A stretch of DNA of 33,539 nt, taken from assembly GCA_027013165.1 (NCBI GenBank), contig JALUXV010000515.1:1-33539 (forward strand). Reading direction: 5' to 3'. This DNA comes from Alteromonadaceae bacterium (GTDB lineage Bacteria > Pseudomonadota > Gammaproteobacteria > Enterobacterales > Alteromonadaceae). The stretch's first letter is position 1. Each line of letters starts with the position of its first letter. The notes under the pieces were generated by a model, which saw nothing but the letters and a program-made list of their open reading frames with translations, did not search any database and was not told the DNA's origin. A program made the position numbers and the translations under genes. Below are positions 1-9,189 of this stretch, piece by piece.

Positions 1-2
1 TG

Positions 3-946
<944 letters not shown>

Positions 947-970
947 TGCGAGTTTGATAGTACAAAAAAA

Positions 971-1005
971 AAGCCCGCTAACTGTACGTTACCGGGCTTC
1001 TTTTA
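971..1005. terminator. Hairpin terminator between convergent glnB and slyD
   Basis: The arms AAGCCCG (971-977) and CGGGCTT (993-999) pair perfectly. After one C-C mismatch the stem continues with TAAC/GTTA around a 5-base loop. An A-run precedes the stem (964-972) and a T-rich stretch follows it (999-1004), so it can end transcription from glnB (+) and, read on the other strand, from slyD (-). It lies just beyond the slyD stop codon. Confidence 0.85.
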
Positions 1006-1494
1006 CTAGTGCTTATGGCCGCAAGCGGAGCCTTCAGAGTGTGCGTGACCATGGGCTAGTTCATCAGCAGTAGGTTCACGAACATCAATTACGTTAACGT
1101 CGAATGTGAGTGGTATGCCAGCAAGTGGATGATTTCCATCAACAACCACTTCTTCGTCAGTAACGTCAATAATAATGACCGACTGTTCGCCTTCCTCGGT
1201 GGTGGCTCTAAACGACATACCCACTTCCACATCCATACCTTCAAACATTGAACGGGGTACCTGTTGAACTAGGGTATCAACGCGCTCACCGTAGGCTTTT
1301 TCAGGCGGAGCCGTCACTGTAAATTCATCGCCCTTTGCTTTACCGATAAGTGCGTCTTCTAGCCCTTCAATAAGAAAGTGATTTCCAAGAAGTACCACCA
1401 ATGGAGATTTATCAACTGAAGAGTCCAGCGTCGTACCGTCTTCTGTTGAAACGGTATAGTGAAGCGTAACGACGCTATCGGCTTTAATGGTCAT
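1006..1494 (-). CDS. slyD: SlyD-type FKBP peptidyl-prolyl cis-trans isomerase
   Basis: SlyD-type FKBPs are cytosolic prolyl isomerases with a chaperone 'insert-in-flap' (IF) domain. In E. coli SlyD also delivers nickel for hydrogenase through a His/Cys-rich tail. The product is 162 residues: an N-terminal FKBP half (VVTLHYTVSTEDG, then LIEGLEDALIGKAKGDEF), the IF domain with AYGERVDTLVQQVPRSMF, and the returning FKBP strand with VVDGNHPLAG. The tail HGHAHSEGSACGHKH keeps several His and one Cys but is much shorter than E. coli's, so metal storage is probably limited. The start has the upstream AGGAAT at good spacing. The related FkpB is possible, but the IF sequence and VDGNHPLAG favour SlyD. 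Confidence 0.9.
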   Translation of the reverse strand: MTIKADSVVTLHYTVSTEDGTTLDSSVDKSPLVVLLGNHFLIEGLEDALIGKAKGDEFTVTAPPEKAYGERVDTLVQQVPRSMFEGMDVEVGMSFRATTEEGEQSVIIIDVTDEEVVVDGNHPLAGIPLTFDVNVIDVREPTADELAHGHAHSEGSACGHKH

Positions 1495-1566
1495 AGTTAT
1501 TCCTAGTTATTGTGCTTTAACCCAGTATTATAGGTGAAGTTGAATACTTTTTGGGTTTAAATGTAA

Positions 1567-2565
1567 TTACGAGCGCTTTCGTTTTAGGTTGCTTGCCGCT
1601 TGCTCAATGCTGTACGGCAATGGGAGCACACTAAATGAAACGTTAAGGTTATCGCTCACTCTAAAATTATCGTTACTTGTGGTGTCGTTAGGTAACACTG
1701 CCATAAAGTGAGTTTCATTGCCAAGCACGGCAACTTTTACCACTGTACCGCCACGGCGCCAGTTGTCCTCTAGTTGCTTCTCAATAGTATCTCCCGCTTT
1801 TATGGGCAAGCATTGTGGGACTGCAAAGGAAAACGCCGCACGCTTGTTTTTACCCAAAAAGCGCGTACGGGCGACAACTTCTTGTCCCATGTAACAGCCT
1901 TTATCAAAGTCGATGCCATTGATCGCTTGTACATTTAGCATTTGAGGAACAAACTCACCACCGCCTATGTCTTGGATATCGGCGCGGGCACTCGCGATAG
2001 ACAGCGCCGTAAATACCTCATGGCTATACTGAGGAATGTTCTGGTCTTTGAGTTGTTGCTCGTAAACAGCACTGTAATCCTTAGTCAAGACAACATAATA
2101 ACCACCGTCATGTAAATCAGACTTAAATACTAACCCGTGTTCATTACGGGTACTTTGAAGTGTTTCTGTAGGAAGTGTTGCAAAGGTTTGACTCAGCGTG
2201 AGTTGAGCTACTTCATTACTCACATAATACTGTTTGAACTCAGCAGTACTGTCAGTAATTTCAACTTTTGAGAAGACCCCGTATTTCTTAAGCTCCGCCA
2301 ATGAAGCCTGCTGAGCGCTGCTGTTAACTAGCATAAGCAAAGCATTGTTAAATCGGCATATTTGCGATACTGACCAAGCCTTGCCTTTATTGTCGCAATG
2401 GGCTGCCCAACGTACTTGGCTTTCACCTAGCGTCTCAATATTAATGGTCACTTGGCTGTGAAGATATTGAGAAGCTTGCTCGCCGACTAACGCTATTACA
2501 GCTTGCTCACTGAGCGAAATGGCATAGTAGTCGGAAAGGTCGGTTAGGTGATTGAGCTTATTCAT
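1567..2565 (-). CDS. ygfZ: Folate-binding YgfZ/GcvT-like protein (Fe-S and tRNA modification factor)
   Basis: YgfZ is a tetrahydrofolate-binding relative of the glycine cleavage T-protein. It is needed for full activity of some Fe-S enzymes, including the tRNA methylthiotransferase MiaB. The 332-residue product carries the family signature KGCYMGQEVVART at about 222-234, with the conserved Cys at 224. The length matches the family. As in E. coli it is divergent from the sdhE-ygfX pair, with about 206 bases between the start codons. The ATG at 2565 gives the usual short N-terminus before DYYAISLSEQAVIALVG. It is unlikely to be GcvT, which is longer and lacks this signature. Confidence 0.93.
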   Translation of the reverse strand: MNKLNHLTDLSDYYAISLSEQAVIALVGEQASQYLHSQVTINIETLGESQVRWAAHCDNKGKAWSVSQICRFNNALLMLVNSSAQQASLAELKKYGVFSKVEITDSTAEFKQYYVSNEVAQLTLSQTFATLPTETLQSTRNEHGLVFKSDLHDGGYYVVLTKDYSAVYEQQLKDQNIPQYSHEVFTALSIASARADIQDIGGGEFVPQMLNVQAINGIDFDKGCYMGQEVVARTRFLGKNKRAAFSFAVPQCLPIKAGDTIEKQLEDNWRRGGTVVKVAVLGNETHFMAVLPNDTTSNDNFRVSDNLNVSFSVLPLPYSIEQAASNLKRKRS

Positions 2566-2771
2566 TGCGTACTCTCAAGACAAATTATTATCGTTAACAG
2601 CAAAGTAGGGGAATCCACAGGATTATCAAGGGGGCGGGAGGGTTTTCCTAACAATTTAATCATCTATTAGTTAAAAAAATATGAAGTATACTGCCTTTGG
2701 GTCAAAAGAGCAGTGATCGAATAAGTGGCCCCGTGGTATTATTAGGGCAAAGTAATCTTAAGAAGACAAAT
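2566..2771. promoter_or_regulatory. Divergent intergenic region between ygfZ and sdhE
   Basis: These 206 bases must hold promoters for both directions. Toward sdhE a TATACT at 2687-2692 makes a fair -10, but no convincing -35 lies 17 bases upstream; the A-rich run at 2673-2681 falls in the spacer. A G-rich patch (about 2628-2642) has no clear role. The longer frame that extends sdhE upstream to 2697 would begin almost on top of the -10 and is unlikely to be translated. Only the -10 is suggested by sequence. Confidence 0.35.
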
Positions 2772-3023
2772 ATGTTTGAACCAAAACGATTGGCCAGATT
2801 AAAGTGGGCTTGCCGCCGAGGAATGCTTGAGTTAGACGTTTTGCTGTTGCCTTTTGTTGAAGCGGCGTTCGACAGTTTGACGTTTGAGCAACAAGAAACC
2901 TTTGAGCGTCTTTTAACCTGCGACGACCCAGATCTTTTTGCTTGGTTTATGGGGCATCAAAAATGTGACGACCCTGAACTGGCTGAAATGGTCAGCCGCA
3001 TATTGAAGCGTGTTAAGGTATAG
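2772..3023 (+). CDS. sdhE: FAD assembly factor SdhE (YgfY/CptB)
   Basis: SdhE helps attach FAD covalently to the flavoprotein subunit of succinate dehydrogenase, and of fumarate reductase in some bacteria. The 83-residue product has the family length and the defining RGxxE motif (RRGMLELD) near residue 15, followed by the acidic helical repeat typical of the fold. The ATG at 2772 was chosen over the upstream in-frame codon at 2697 because it gives the conserved N-terminus MFEPKRLARLKWACRRG and has AAGAAG upstream. The next gene starts inside its 3' end by 14 bases. Confidence 0.93.
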   Translation: MFEPKRLARLKWACRRGMLELDVLLLPFVEAAFDSLTFEQQETFERLLTCDDPDLFAWFMGHQKCDDPELAEMVSRILKRVKV

Positions 3024-3486
3024 GGTTCAAGTTACCACATCGCCAATACGAAGTTTCACAACCTTACTACCTGTACTTAGTGCTTGGTTTGCATTTGTTT
3101 GCATGCCCTGGATGGTATGGACGTGGATTAACCCAATAATTGTATTGGTGTTATTGTCTTTACTGACCTTAGCGGTATTAAGTCGCTGTGAAGTAGTTAC
3201 AGATAACAACACTAGCATTCATTTGCAAGAAAACGGATACGTATCCTGGTGTCAATCTAGCGACGGCGAAGGCCAAAGGGACGACACTAGTGTTGAGGGT
3301 ATATTAACACCAGCCTCTACATTGACTTATTGGGGGTTATACCTAAAAGTCGCTGTGGCTAAAAACCAGCAAGGTGTTCACGTTGAGCGATGGGTGTTAA
3401 AAAATGAGTGCAGCGAAGCGAATTATCGGCGACTCGCTAGAGTAATATTAGCTGTGCAGCGAAAGACTAACAATGGAGCTAACTAG
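3010..3486 (+). CDS. YgfX-like inner-membrane protein
   Basis: Product of 158 residues with a short N-terminal stretch and two membrane helices (about 16-36 and 40-58), then a soluble domain rich in Trp and aromatic strands. This is the architecture of YgfX (CptA), which follows sdhE in many gammaproteobacteria; sequence similarity to the E. coli protein looks weak, so the call rests on topology and position. The GTG at 3010 overlaps sdhE by 14 bases, which points to translational coupling; no ATG start lies nearby. The YgfY-YgfX pair was once described as a toxin-antitoxin system; SdhE's flavinylation role makes that reading less secure. Function here is unknown. Confidence 0.7.
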   Translation: MLRYRVQVTTSPIRSFTTLLPVLSAWFAFVCMPWMVWTWINPIIVLVLLSLLTLAVLSRCEVVTDNNTSIHLQENGYVSWCQSSDGEGQRDDTSVEGILTPASTLTYWGLYLKVAVAKNQQGVHVERWVLKNECSEANYRRLARVILAVQRKTNNGAN

Positions 3487-3488
3487 TC

Positions 3489-4358
3489 ATGTTTCGTGAG
3501 TATTCTCAGGCCCTGTTTAAACGGGTTGATAAACGGCAGCTCATGCAATTCAAGCCTCCTGTGCTACCAGCGAGGATATATGCTAAAACACTTGATTTGT
3601 CACAAACCCATTATCAAGCATTTTGCGAATTGGTAAATTGGGAGCCGTCGGCGTATGTGCATCCTTTGTATGTACAGATGATGTCATTAGAGCTCCAAAT
3701 GCAGTGTTTATTGGACAAAAAGAGTCCTTTCCCCTTGTTAGGTTTAGTTCACGTGGAAAACCGAGTAACGGTTTCTGGAACCCTGTCGCTGGCCTCTCCC
3801 TTTGAATGCCGTGTGAAGTACTTGCGAGTAACGCCTCACAGTAAAGGTTGGGTAGTAGATATTTCTCTAGATGCCCTTCAAAACGGTATGATGGTATATC
3901 AGGCGGTGAGCAGTTACTTAGTAAAAGTTAAAGCGGTACATGTGTCACCAAAACCTAAAAAAATAGCTAATGAGCCGTGGCGAGAAACAGCGCCGACTGT
4001 GCTGCTTAACAGTATCTCAGCGCCTAGTGACATTGGCCGTCGGTACGCTAAAATTTCTGGCGATTACAACCCCATTCATTTGTTCAGCTTAAGCGCTAAA
4101 ATTTTCGGGTTTAAGCAACCCATTGCGCATGGTATGTGGACACTGGCTCAAGGTATATCCTCGGCTGCACAAGTAGCTGGTGGAGAGATTAGTGAAGTTG
4201 AATGTAGCTTCAAACGTCCAATACCTTTGCCAAACGTCATTGAAATTCTGCAACACAATAAAACCGACGATTCTATAGAGATTAGTGTGGCTGATGAGTC
4301 TCACAATGAGACCCATTTAACGGCCTTGTTTTCCATTAAGACAAATATTAAAAACTAA
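3489..4358 (+). CDS. MaoC-like double-hotdog dehydratase
   Basis: MaoC-type proteins hydrate trans-2-enoyl-CoA or dehydrate (R)-3-hydroxyacyl thioesters. The 289-residue product looks like a double hotdog. The C-terminal half carries the hydratase-2 motif (AKISGDYNPIHLFSLSA, with Asp192, Asn194 and His197, followed by PIAHGMW). The N-terminal half (about 35-150) has hotdog-like strands but no catalytic Asp/His, as in other long MaoC proteins where it only shapes the acyl tunnel. The ATG lies 2 bases after the preceding stop, so it is in one transcription unit with sdhE and the YgfX-like gene. Substrate cannot be read from sequence; lipid or beta-oxidation intermediates are the likely class. 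Confidence 0.82.
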   Translation: MFREYSQALFKRVDKRQLMQFKPPVLPARIYAKTLDLSQTHYQAFCELVNWEPSAYVHPLYVQMMSLELQMQCLLDKKSPFPLLGLVHVENRVTVSGTLSLASPFECRVKYLRVTPHSKGWVVDISLDALQNGMMVYQAVSSYLVKVKAVHVSPKPKKIANEPWRETAPTVLLNSISAPSDIGRRYAKISGDYNPIHLFSLSAKIFGFKQPIAHGMWTLAQGISSAAQVAGGEISEVECSFKRPIPLPNVIEILQHNKTDDSIEISVADESHNETHLTALFSIKTNIKN

Positions 4359-4377
4359 CCGCGAAGTCGTTTGTTTT

Positions 4378-4400
4378 AGGCTCACGTGGTGAGTGAGCCT
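4378..4400. terminator. Hairpin at the convergent MaoC/nadB junction
   Basis: Perfect 8-base arms AGGCTCAC (4378-4385) and GTGAGCCT (4393-4400) flank a 7-base loop and include the nadB stop codon. No T-run follows on either strand, although TTTGTTTT precedes it on the + strand. It may be a weak bidirectional terminator or a 3'-end stabilising stem. Confidence 0.5.
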
Positions 4401-6043
4401 ACGGTAACGTTCGCTTTTGCTTTATCGGGAATGAGTACAGTGGGTTTTGCATCGTCTAGTTGATTTGGGTGATCAAGATTAAAGTGCAGTCCGCGACTTT
4501 CTTTTCTCTGCATGGCGCAGCGTACGATAAGTTCTGCCACAGTCACCAAGTTGCGCAGTTCTAGTAAATTATTACTCACTTTAAAGTGTGCGTAATATTC
4601 ATGAATTTCTTGTTCTAGAAGCCTTATACGGCGCATCGCTCGCTCTAGTCGTTTGTCGGTGCGCACAATTCCCACGTAATCCCACATAAATAACCGTAGT
4701 TCATGCCAGTTGTGTTGAATAATAACCTCTTCGTCAGAATTAGACACCTGACTCTCATCCCAGGGTGGAATAGGTTCTTCGTAAGACACGGTATGTAAAC
4801 GCTTCTGTATATGTTCCGCTGCCGATCGGGCAAAAACAATACATTCGAGTAAAGAGTTAGATGCCATACGGTTAGCGCCATGAAGGCCAGTATAAGCAAC
4901 TTCACCCACTGCATAGACATTTTCAAGGTCGGTTTTGGCGTTAAAGTCGGTCATAACGCCACCACAGCTATAATGCGCCGCAGGTACTACCGGAATGGGT
5001 TCTCGGGTTATGTCTATCCCTAACGAGCGACATTTGCGATATATATTGGGGAAGTGTTTAACAATAAAATCCGCCGGTTTGTGACTAATATCTAAATACA
5101 TACAGTCTTCACCTAGGCGTTTCATTTCGTAGTCTATAGCCCTTGCTACCACGTCTCGCGGCGCTAAGTCGCCCCTTTCATCAAATTTTTTCATGAACCT
5201 TGTACCATCCGCGTGACACAAGTTAGCGCCTTCACCACGAAGTGCTTCGGTAATAAGAAAGTTTCTAGCTTGCGGGTGGTACAAGCAGGTTGGATGAAAC
5301 TGATTAAATTCCATGTTGGCAACGCGGCAGCCCGCTCGCCATGCCATGGCAATACCATCTCCGCTGGATACATCTGGATTCGATGTATATTGGTACACCT
5401 TACTGCCGCCACCCGTGGCTAATGCAATAAAAGGTGCCCGAATCACTTCAACGTGCTCTTGTTGACGGTTCCAAACGTACGCACCTGTACAATGCCCTTT
5501 TTGGGTTTTTGACGGTATTAGGTCAATAGCGTTGTATCGCTCGAAGATGTGTATATTGGGGTGTACAGATACGGCGTCATTAAGTGTGATTTGCAGCGCT
5601 TCCCCAGTGGCATCTGCGGCGTGGAGTATTCGGCGGTGGCTATGACCACCTTCACGAGTAAGGTGAAAGCGCTCTTCCCCTGAGGCCGTGGTTTCGGTGT
5701 CAAAAGGCACGCCATATTCAATCAGCCAGCTCAGTGCTTCTTTGGCTTTTTCCGCGGTAAAGCGCACGGCAGCCTCTTCGCATAAATCACCGCCTGCTTT
5801 TAATGTATCTTTAACATGAGCCTCAATTGAGTCTTGCTCGTCAAATACCGCTGCAATTCCCCCTTGCGCATAGCGGGTAGACCCTTCGTTGCGATCACTT
5901 TTGCTTAAAACGATAACCTGGCAATGGTCTGCAAGTTTGAGCGCAAGGCTCAAACCCGCCGCGCCACTACCGATAATAAGTACGTCGCAACGATGTTCTA
6001 TGGCATTTGAACTGGAAGTTAATGAAGAAGGCACTGATTTCAT
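4382..6043 (-). CDS. nadB: L-aspartate oxidase
   Basis: NadB oxidises L-aspartate to iminoaspartate with FAD, the first step of de novo NAD synthesis; NadA then makes quinolinate. The product (553 residues from this start) shows the N-terminal dinucleotide-binding motif [17 protein letters not shown], the [15 protein letters not shown] segment, EALRGEGA, and the HYSCGG and [15 protein letters not shown] segments of the succinate dehydrogenase/aspartate oxidase flavoprotein family. The frame also allows an ATG five codons upstream at 6058; neither has a good ribosome binding site, and 6043 was chosen for length. As in E. coli it is divergent from rpoE. The end lies inside a hairpin. Confidence 0.95.
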   Translation of the reverse strand: MKSVPSSLTSSSNAIEHRCDVLIIGSGAAGLSLALKLADHCQVIVLSKSDRNEGSTRYAQGGIAAVFDEQDSIEAHVKDTLKAGGDLCEEAAVRFTAEKAKEALSWLIEYGVPFDTETTASGEERFHLTREGGHSHRRILHAADATGEALQITLNDAVSVHPNIHIFERYNAIDLIPSKTQKGHCTGAYVWNRQQEHVEVIRAPFIALATGGGSKVYQYTSNPDVSSGDGIAMAWRAGCRVANMEFNQFHPTCLYHPQARNFLITEALRGEGANLCHADGTRFMKKFDERGDLAPRDVVARAIDYEMKRLGEDCMYLDISHKPADFIVKHFPNIYRKCRSLGIDITREPIPVVPAAHYSCGGVMTDFNAKTDLENVYAVGEVAYTGLHGANRMASNSLLECIVFARSAAEHIQKRLHTVSYEEPIPPWDESQVSNSDEEVIIQHNWHELRLFMWDYVGIVRTDKRLERAMRRIRLLEQEIHEYYAHFKVSNNLLELRNLVTVAELIVRCAMQRKESRGLHFNLDHPNQLDDAKPTVLIPDKAKANVTVGSLTT

Positions 6044-6150
6044 GTATTTTACAAGCATAAGAAGAAGCTAGGTTCGGCAAGTCTAATGGATAGGTGTTAA
6101 AAAACAACGATTCTTAGTTGATTCATTCGGCTTTTTAAAAAAAATTAAAT

Positions 6151-6190
6151 TTTTTTAGAACTTTTGGCAAAGTGATGCGTCTACTTAGTG
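6151..6190 (+). promoter_or_regulatory. Sigma-E type promoter of rpoE operon
   Basis: GAACTT at 6158-6163 followed by a T-rich start of the spacer, then 16 bases, then TCTACT at 6180-6185. This matches the -35 (GGAACTT) and -10 (TCTGA/TCTAA-like) boxes of RpoE promoters, with the usual 16-base spacing. A long A/T tract (about 6134-6156) just upstream resembles an UP element. The position just upstream of rpoE implies autoregulation, as in E. coli. The transcription start should fall near 6192. Confidence 0.8.
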
Positions 6191-6236
6191 CTTGTTAGAG
6201 CTATTGAGTAGTAAGAAGTATGGAGAGATGGCTCGA

Positions 6237-6815
6237 ATGAGCGAGCAGATTACCGACCAACAGTTGGTCGAAAGAGTACAAAAAGGCGATAAAAATGCAT
6301 TTAACTTACTGGTAACTCGTTACCAGCACAAAGTTATGCATTTGGTGTCTCGATACGTAAGAAACACAGGTGATGTGGCGGATGTAACGCAGGATGCTTT
6401 TATCAAGGCTTATCGAGCGTTGCCGAACTTTCGTGGTGACAGTGCGTTTTATACGTGGCTTTATCGTATTGCAGTTAACAGTGCTAAAAATTACTTAGTC
6501 GCGCAGGGCAGAAAACCGCCTGCAAGTGATGTGGATGCTGACGAAGCAGACTATTACGAAGGTAGCGACGCCTTGCGAGAACAAACCACTCCTGAACGTA
6601 GTTTGCTGTCTGATGAGATTCAAGAGACCTTATTTAAAGTCGTTGAAAAGTTACCAGAAGACCTACGTATGGCAATAACCCTACGAGAAATTGAAGGGCT
6701 GAGCTACGAGGAAATTGCAAGTGTAATGGCTTGTCCAGTGGGAACCGTGCGCTCTCGTATATTCCGAGCGCGTGAAGCAATAGACAAAGTTATTCAACCA
6801 TTGCTAGAAAATTAA
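6237..6815 (+). CDS. rpoE: Envelope-stress sigma factor RpoE (sigma-E/sigma-24)
   Basis: Extracytoplasmic-function sigma factor for outer-membrane and periplasmic stress. The 192-residue product closely follows E. coli RpoE: MSEQITDQQLVERVQKGD, region 2 with DVTQDAFIKAYRALPNFRGD and the -10-reading AFYTWLYRIAVN, a linker, and region 4 with EIEGLSYEEIASVM and GTVRSRIFRAREAI. The start at 6237 has GGAGAG 9 bases upstream; in-frame starts at 6192 and 6228 are disfavoured, the first because it would coincide with the predicted transcript start. It heads the rpoE-rseA-rseB-rseC unit and is probably held inactive by RseA. Confidence 0.97.
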   Translation: MSEQITDQQLVERVQKGDKNAFNLLVTRYQHKVMHLVSRYVRNTGDVADVTQDAFIKAYRALPNFRGDSAFYTWLYRIAVNSAKNYLVAQGRKPPASDVDADEADYYEGSDALREQTTPERSLLSDEIQETLFKVVEKLPEDLRMAITLREIEGLSYEEIASVMACPVGTVRSRIFRAREAIDKVIQPLLEN

Positions 6816-6902
6816 TAAAGAAAGTGAACTTTCTTAATATGACGCTGACTAACAGCTGTGATAGGGTAGTAAATGATCAAGAATGATCTGGAAGTGAACA
6901 TA

Positions 6903-7487
6903 ATGACGCAACAGCAAGAAAATTTGTCTGCATTCATGGACGGTGAAATCGATGGCAATGAAATCATCGACGCAATCAAAACTGACGATGAAATGCAAGC
7001 TAAGTGGCAGCGCTACCATGTAATAAGAAGTGCAATGCGTAAGGAAGCGACGGTAGCCCCACAGCTAGATATTACTGCGAGCGTAGCAGCGGCACTAGAA
7101 AGTGAACCTGCGATCCTAGCTCCCAAAACCGCGCGCTGGAAGTCAATTCCTGTGCTCAACAATGTGGTTCCTTTTGCTAAACAATCTGGACAGTTTGCCG
7201 TTGCGGCATCTGTGGCTGTGGCGATGATCTTAGGTGTTCAGTTTATGAATGAGCCTGCACCAACAGAACCATTTACTACAGCGCCGACACACTTCACTCA
7301 GGGTGGTCTTTCACCAGTCAGTTTAGAACAAACGCGAGAGTTACCGCGTAATGACATGAGTGAAGTATTGGAAAGAAACCGCAAAATAAATGCATTGATT
7401 GCTGATCATGAACAGCAAGTTCGTTTGCAACAGGCTCAAGAAAACAATAGTGCAGACGACGCAGAAGAACAGGACGATCGTCCATAA
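6903..7487 (+). CDS. rseA: Anti-sigma-E factor RseA
   Basis: Single-pass inner-membrane protein that holds sigma-E inactive until DegS and RseP cut it. The 194-residue product has an N-terminal cytosolic domain (LSAFMDGEIDGNEI, then WQRYHVIRSAMRKE) typical of the RseA sigma-binding fold, a membrane helix at about 98-115 (FAVAASVAVAMILGVQF), and a periplasmic tail rich in Gln and acidic residues. The tail has no cysteine, so the exact Val-Cys DegS cut site of E. coli is absent and the cut must use another pair. The ATG at 6903 (MTQQQENLSAF) is preferred over the one ten codons upstream; GGAAGTG lies ahead of it. Confidence 0.92.
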   Translation: MTQQQENLSAFMDGEIDGNEIIDAIKTDDEMQAKWQRYHVIRSAMRKEATVAPQLDITASVAAALESEPAILAPKTARWKSIPVLNNVVPFAKQSGQFAVAASVAVAMILGVQFMNEPAPTEPFTTAPTHFTQGGLSPVSLEQTRELPRNDMSEVLERNRKINALIADHEQQVRLQQAQENNSADDAEEQDDRP

Positions 7488-7511
7488 GTGATTTATTAAT
7501 AGCGAAGTTTA

Positions 7512-8570
7512 ATGAGAAAATTTAGTGCTTTTAACGTACCAGCCCAATGTCGGCTGGTACGTGTGTTTTTGAACCAACTAAAATATGCAGCGTCAGTAGT
7601 TATTTTCGCAATCTCTACTTTATCTGTTGCACAAGAATCTCAGCCAGAAGATTCAGTCGGTGAGCCAGTGGTTCCTCAGGTGGTGACAACATGGGATTGG
7701 TTAAATCGCATGACTCAGGTTGTTCAAAATAGCAACTTTCAAGTGGCTTTTGTGCAAAGTCGGGCTGGTAACGAGACTACACCGTACTTATGGCGCCACG
7801 CCGTGCTTGAAGACGGCACCCATATGGAGCAGTTGAATTTACAAAATGGCCCGGGGCAAGAGCTGATTCGTGTGAACGATATTGTGAGCGTGTTTGAACC
7901 TGATGTTGCGCCATACAGTTTACGCTCTAGCATTATAGATGGACCCTTGCCCAGTGAGTTGTTGTACTATCCTGAGCGTTTAAAACCCAGCTACGAGTTT
8001 GTTAGCGTGGGAAGAGCAAGAGTAGCGGGTCGCCCTGCGCAACAGATTCGTATTGTAAGCCGAGACAATAGCCGTTTTAGTTATCAGTTATGGCTAGACG
8101 AGGCGTCAGGTATGCCGCTCAAGCTCAATATGTTGGATTTACAGGGGGCGCTTTTAGAGCAGATCCAAGTCACCTCCCTAATGATAGCAGAAGTACCACA
8201 TCCTTATTTTTCTCGAATTAATCAAGCCTTGTTACCTTCTCCAATGGAGATAGCGTCTCAGCCTTTGCGTGAACATAGCTGGGAAGTCGAATATTTACCC
8301 GTGGGAATGAAAGAAATTCGCAGAGATATACGTCGCTTGGCGCTTACAGGCCAAGTTGTCGAGTATAAGATGTTTAGTGATGGGTTAGTCGATGTTTCTG
8401 TTTACGTGCAACCCGCTTCAGACGCAGTAGGTAGTGATGCAGCACTGCGCCATGAACTCAACACCTTTCTAACACTGACAGATGGGAACGCGCAGGTAAC
8501 AGTGGTAGGAGAAATTCCCCTTGCTACGGCTAACGCTATAGCCACATCCTTAACGGCGGCTAACCCATGA
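7512..8570 (+). CDS. rseB: Periplasmic sigma-E regulator RseB
   Basis: RseB binds the periplasmic part of RseA and protects it from DegS; lipopolysaccharide or misplaced lipoproteins release it. The 352-residue product has a LolA/LppX-like N-terminal domain and a smaller C-terminal domain. An export signal is visible: a hydrophobic core at about 26-38 ending SVA before QESQ, for cleavage near 40/41. The n-region is unusually long (about 22 residues) if translation starts at 7512. In-frame GTG 7563 and TTG 7569 would give a normal signal peptide and lie just beyond a hairpin (7534-7562), so the start is uncertain. The stop overlaps rseC by 4 bases (ATGA). Confidence 0.9.
   Translation: MRKFSAFNVPAQCRLVRVFLNQLKYAASVVIFAISTLSVAQESQPEDSVGEPVVPQVVTTWDWLNRMTQVVQNSNFQVAFVQSRAGNETTPYLWRHAVLEDGTHMEQLNLQNGPGQELIRVNDIVSVFEPDVAPYSLRSSIIDGPLPSELLYYPERLKPSYEFVSVGRARVAGRPAQQIRIVSRDNSRFSYQLWLDEASGMPLKLNMLDLQGALLEQIQVTSLMIAEVPHPYFSRINQALLPSPMEIASQPLREHSWEVEYLPVGMKEIRRDIRRLALTGQVVEYKMFSDGLVDVSVYVQPASDAVGSDAALRHELNTFLTLTDGNAQVTVVGEIPLATANAIATSLTAANP
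7534..7570 (+). promoter_or_regulatory. Perfect 11-bp hairpin with T-tract at the 5' end of rseB
   Basis: Arms ACGTACCAGCC (7534-7544) and GGCTGGTACGT (7552-7562) are perfectly complementary around a 7-base loop and are followed by GTGTTTTT (7563-7570). The form is that of an intrinsic terminator or attenuator, placed between the rseA stop and the rseB signal-peptide core. It could lower rseB-rseC relative to rpoE-rseA, or guard an RNA processing site. No function is shown. Confidence 0.6.
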
Positions 8571-9013
8571 TAAAAGAAACGGCGGTGGTTGTTGCTGTAT
8601 CTGGTGATGAAGTGACCGTAGAGGCCGCAGTTAAGTCTACCTGTAATAGTTGTCAAGCGCAGTCAGACTGCGGTACTGGTGTTATTTCAAGGGCGCTTGC
8701 ACCGAAAAAGCAATTACTCACATTACGTACTCCCGTACCTGTAATGGTCGGGCAGTCCGTAACCATTGGACTACCAGAAGCCGGTGTTATTAGCGCTTCG
8801 CTAATGCTTTATGTGGTGCCATTACTCACATTCCTTGTGAGCATCGGACTGTTTACAGTCGTGTTTAACGCATTAGGCCTGGTACACGAACTCTGGCGCA
8901 TTCCACCGGCAGCGCTTATCACTTTTATGTCGTACGTGTGGGTTTCACACAAGTTAAAACGGCTTGAATCAGGCAGGTTTCAGCCTGTAATACTGCCCAC
9001 TAAAGCTAATTAG
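8567..9013 (+). CDS. rseC: RseC/MucC-family sigma-E positive regulator
   Basis: RseC is a small inner-membrane protein with a cysteine-rich cytosolic N-terminus, linked to sigma-E activity and, in relatives, to electron-transfer complexes (Rnf/SoxR reduction). The 148-residue product has the cysteine cluster STCNSCQAQSDCGTGV (Cys26, Cys29, Cys35) and two membrane helices at about 73-100 and 107-126. The start codon overlaps the rseB stop (ATGA), so translation is probably coupled. It is the last gene of the rpoE unit before a 176-base gap to lepA. Confidence 0.92.
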   Translation: MIKETAVVVAVSGDEVTVEAAVKSTCNSCQAQSDCGTGVISRALAPKKQLLTLRTPVPVMVGQSVTIGLPEAGVISASLMLYVVPLLTFLVSIGLFTVVFNALGLVHELWRIPPAALITFMSYVWVSHKLKRLESGRFQPVILPTKAN

Positions 9014-9032
9014 TAGCATTCAGTTAATCACC

Positions 9033-9078
9033 TAAACCCAATCATTACTCTATGTGTATTATTAACAGGTTGGGTTTA
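9033..9078. other. Inverted repeat between rseC and lepA
   Basis: Arms TAAACCCAA (9033-9041) and TTGGGTTTA (9070-9078) are perfect 9-base complements separated by 28 bases. The long loop and the lack of an adjacent T-run make it a poor terminator, but it lies exactly where the rse unit could end. A TAAAAT at 9104-9109 downstream is a possible -10 for lepA with a weak -35 (TTCGCT). Confidence 0.4.
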
Positions 9079-9189
9079 ATTCGCTTTTCACCAAATAAAT
9101 GGGTAAAATCCGCACGCTCTGTGTATTCATCGAAATATGTCACAGAGAATTTGGTTTAATGACACTTTCTGCAGGTAATCTCCAGCATT

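Noticed and set aside
2772-3486. sdhE-ygfX as a toxin-antitoxin pair (CptB/CptA)
   Set aside because: The RGxxE motif identifies SdhE with a flavinylation role; the YgfX similarity is weak, and nothing in the sequence supports toxicity.
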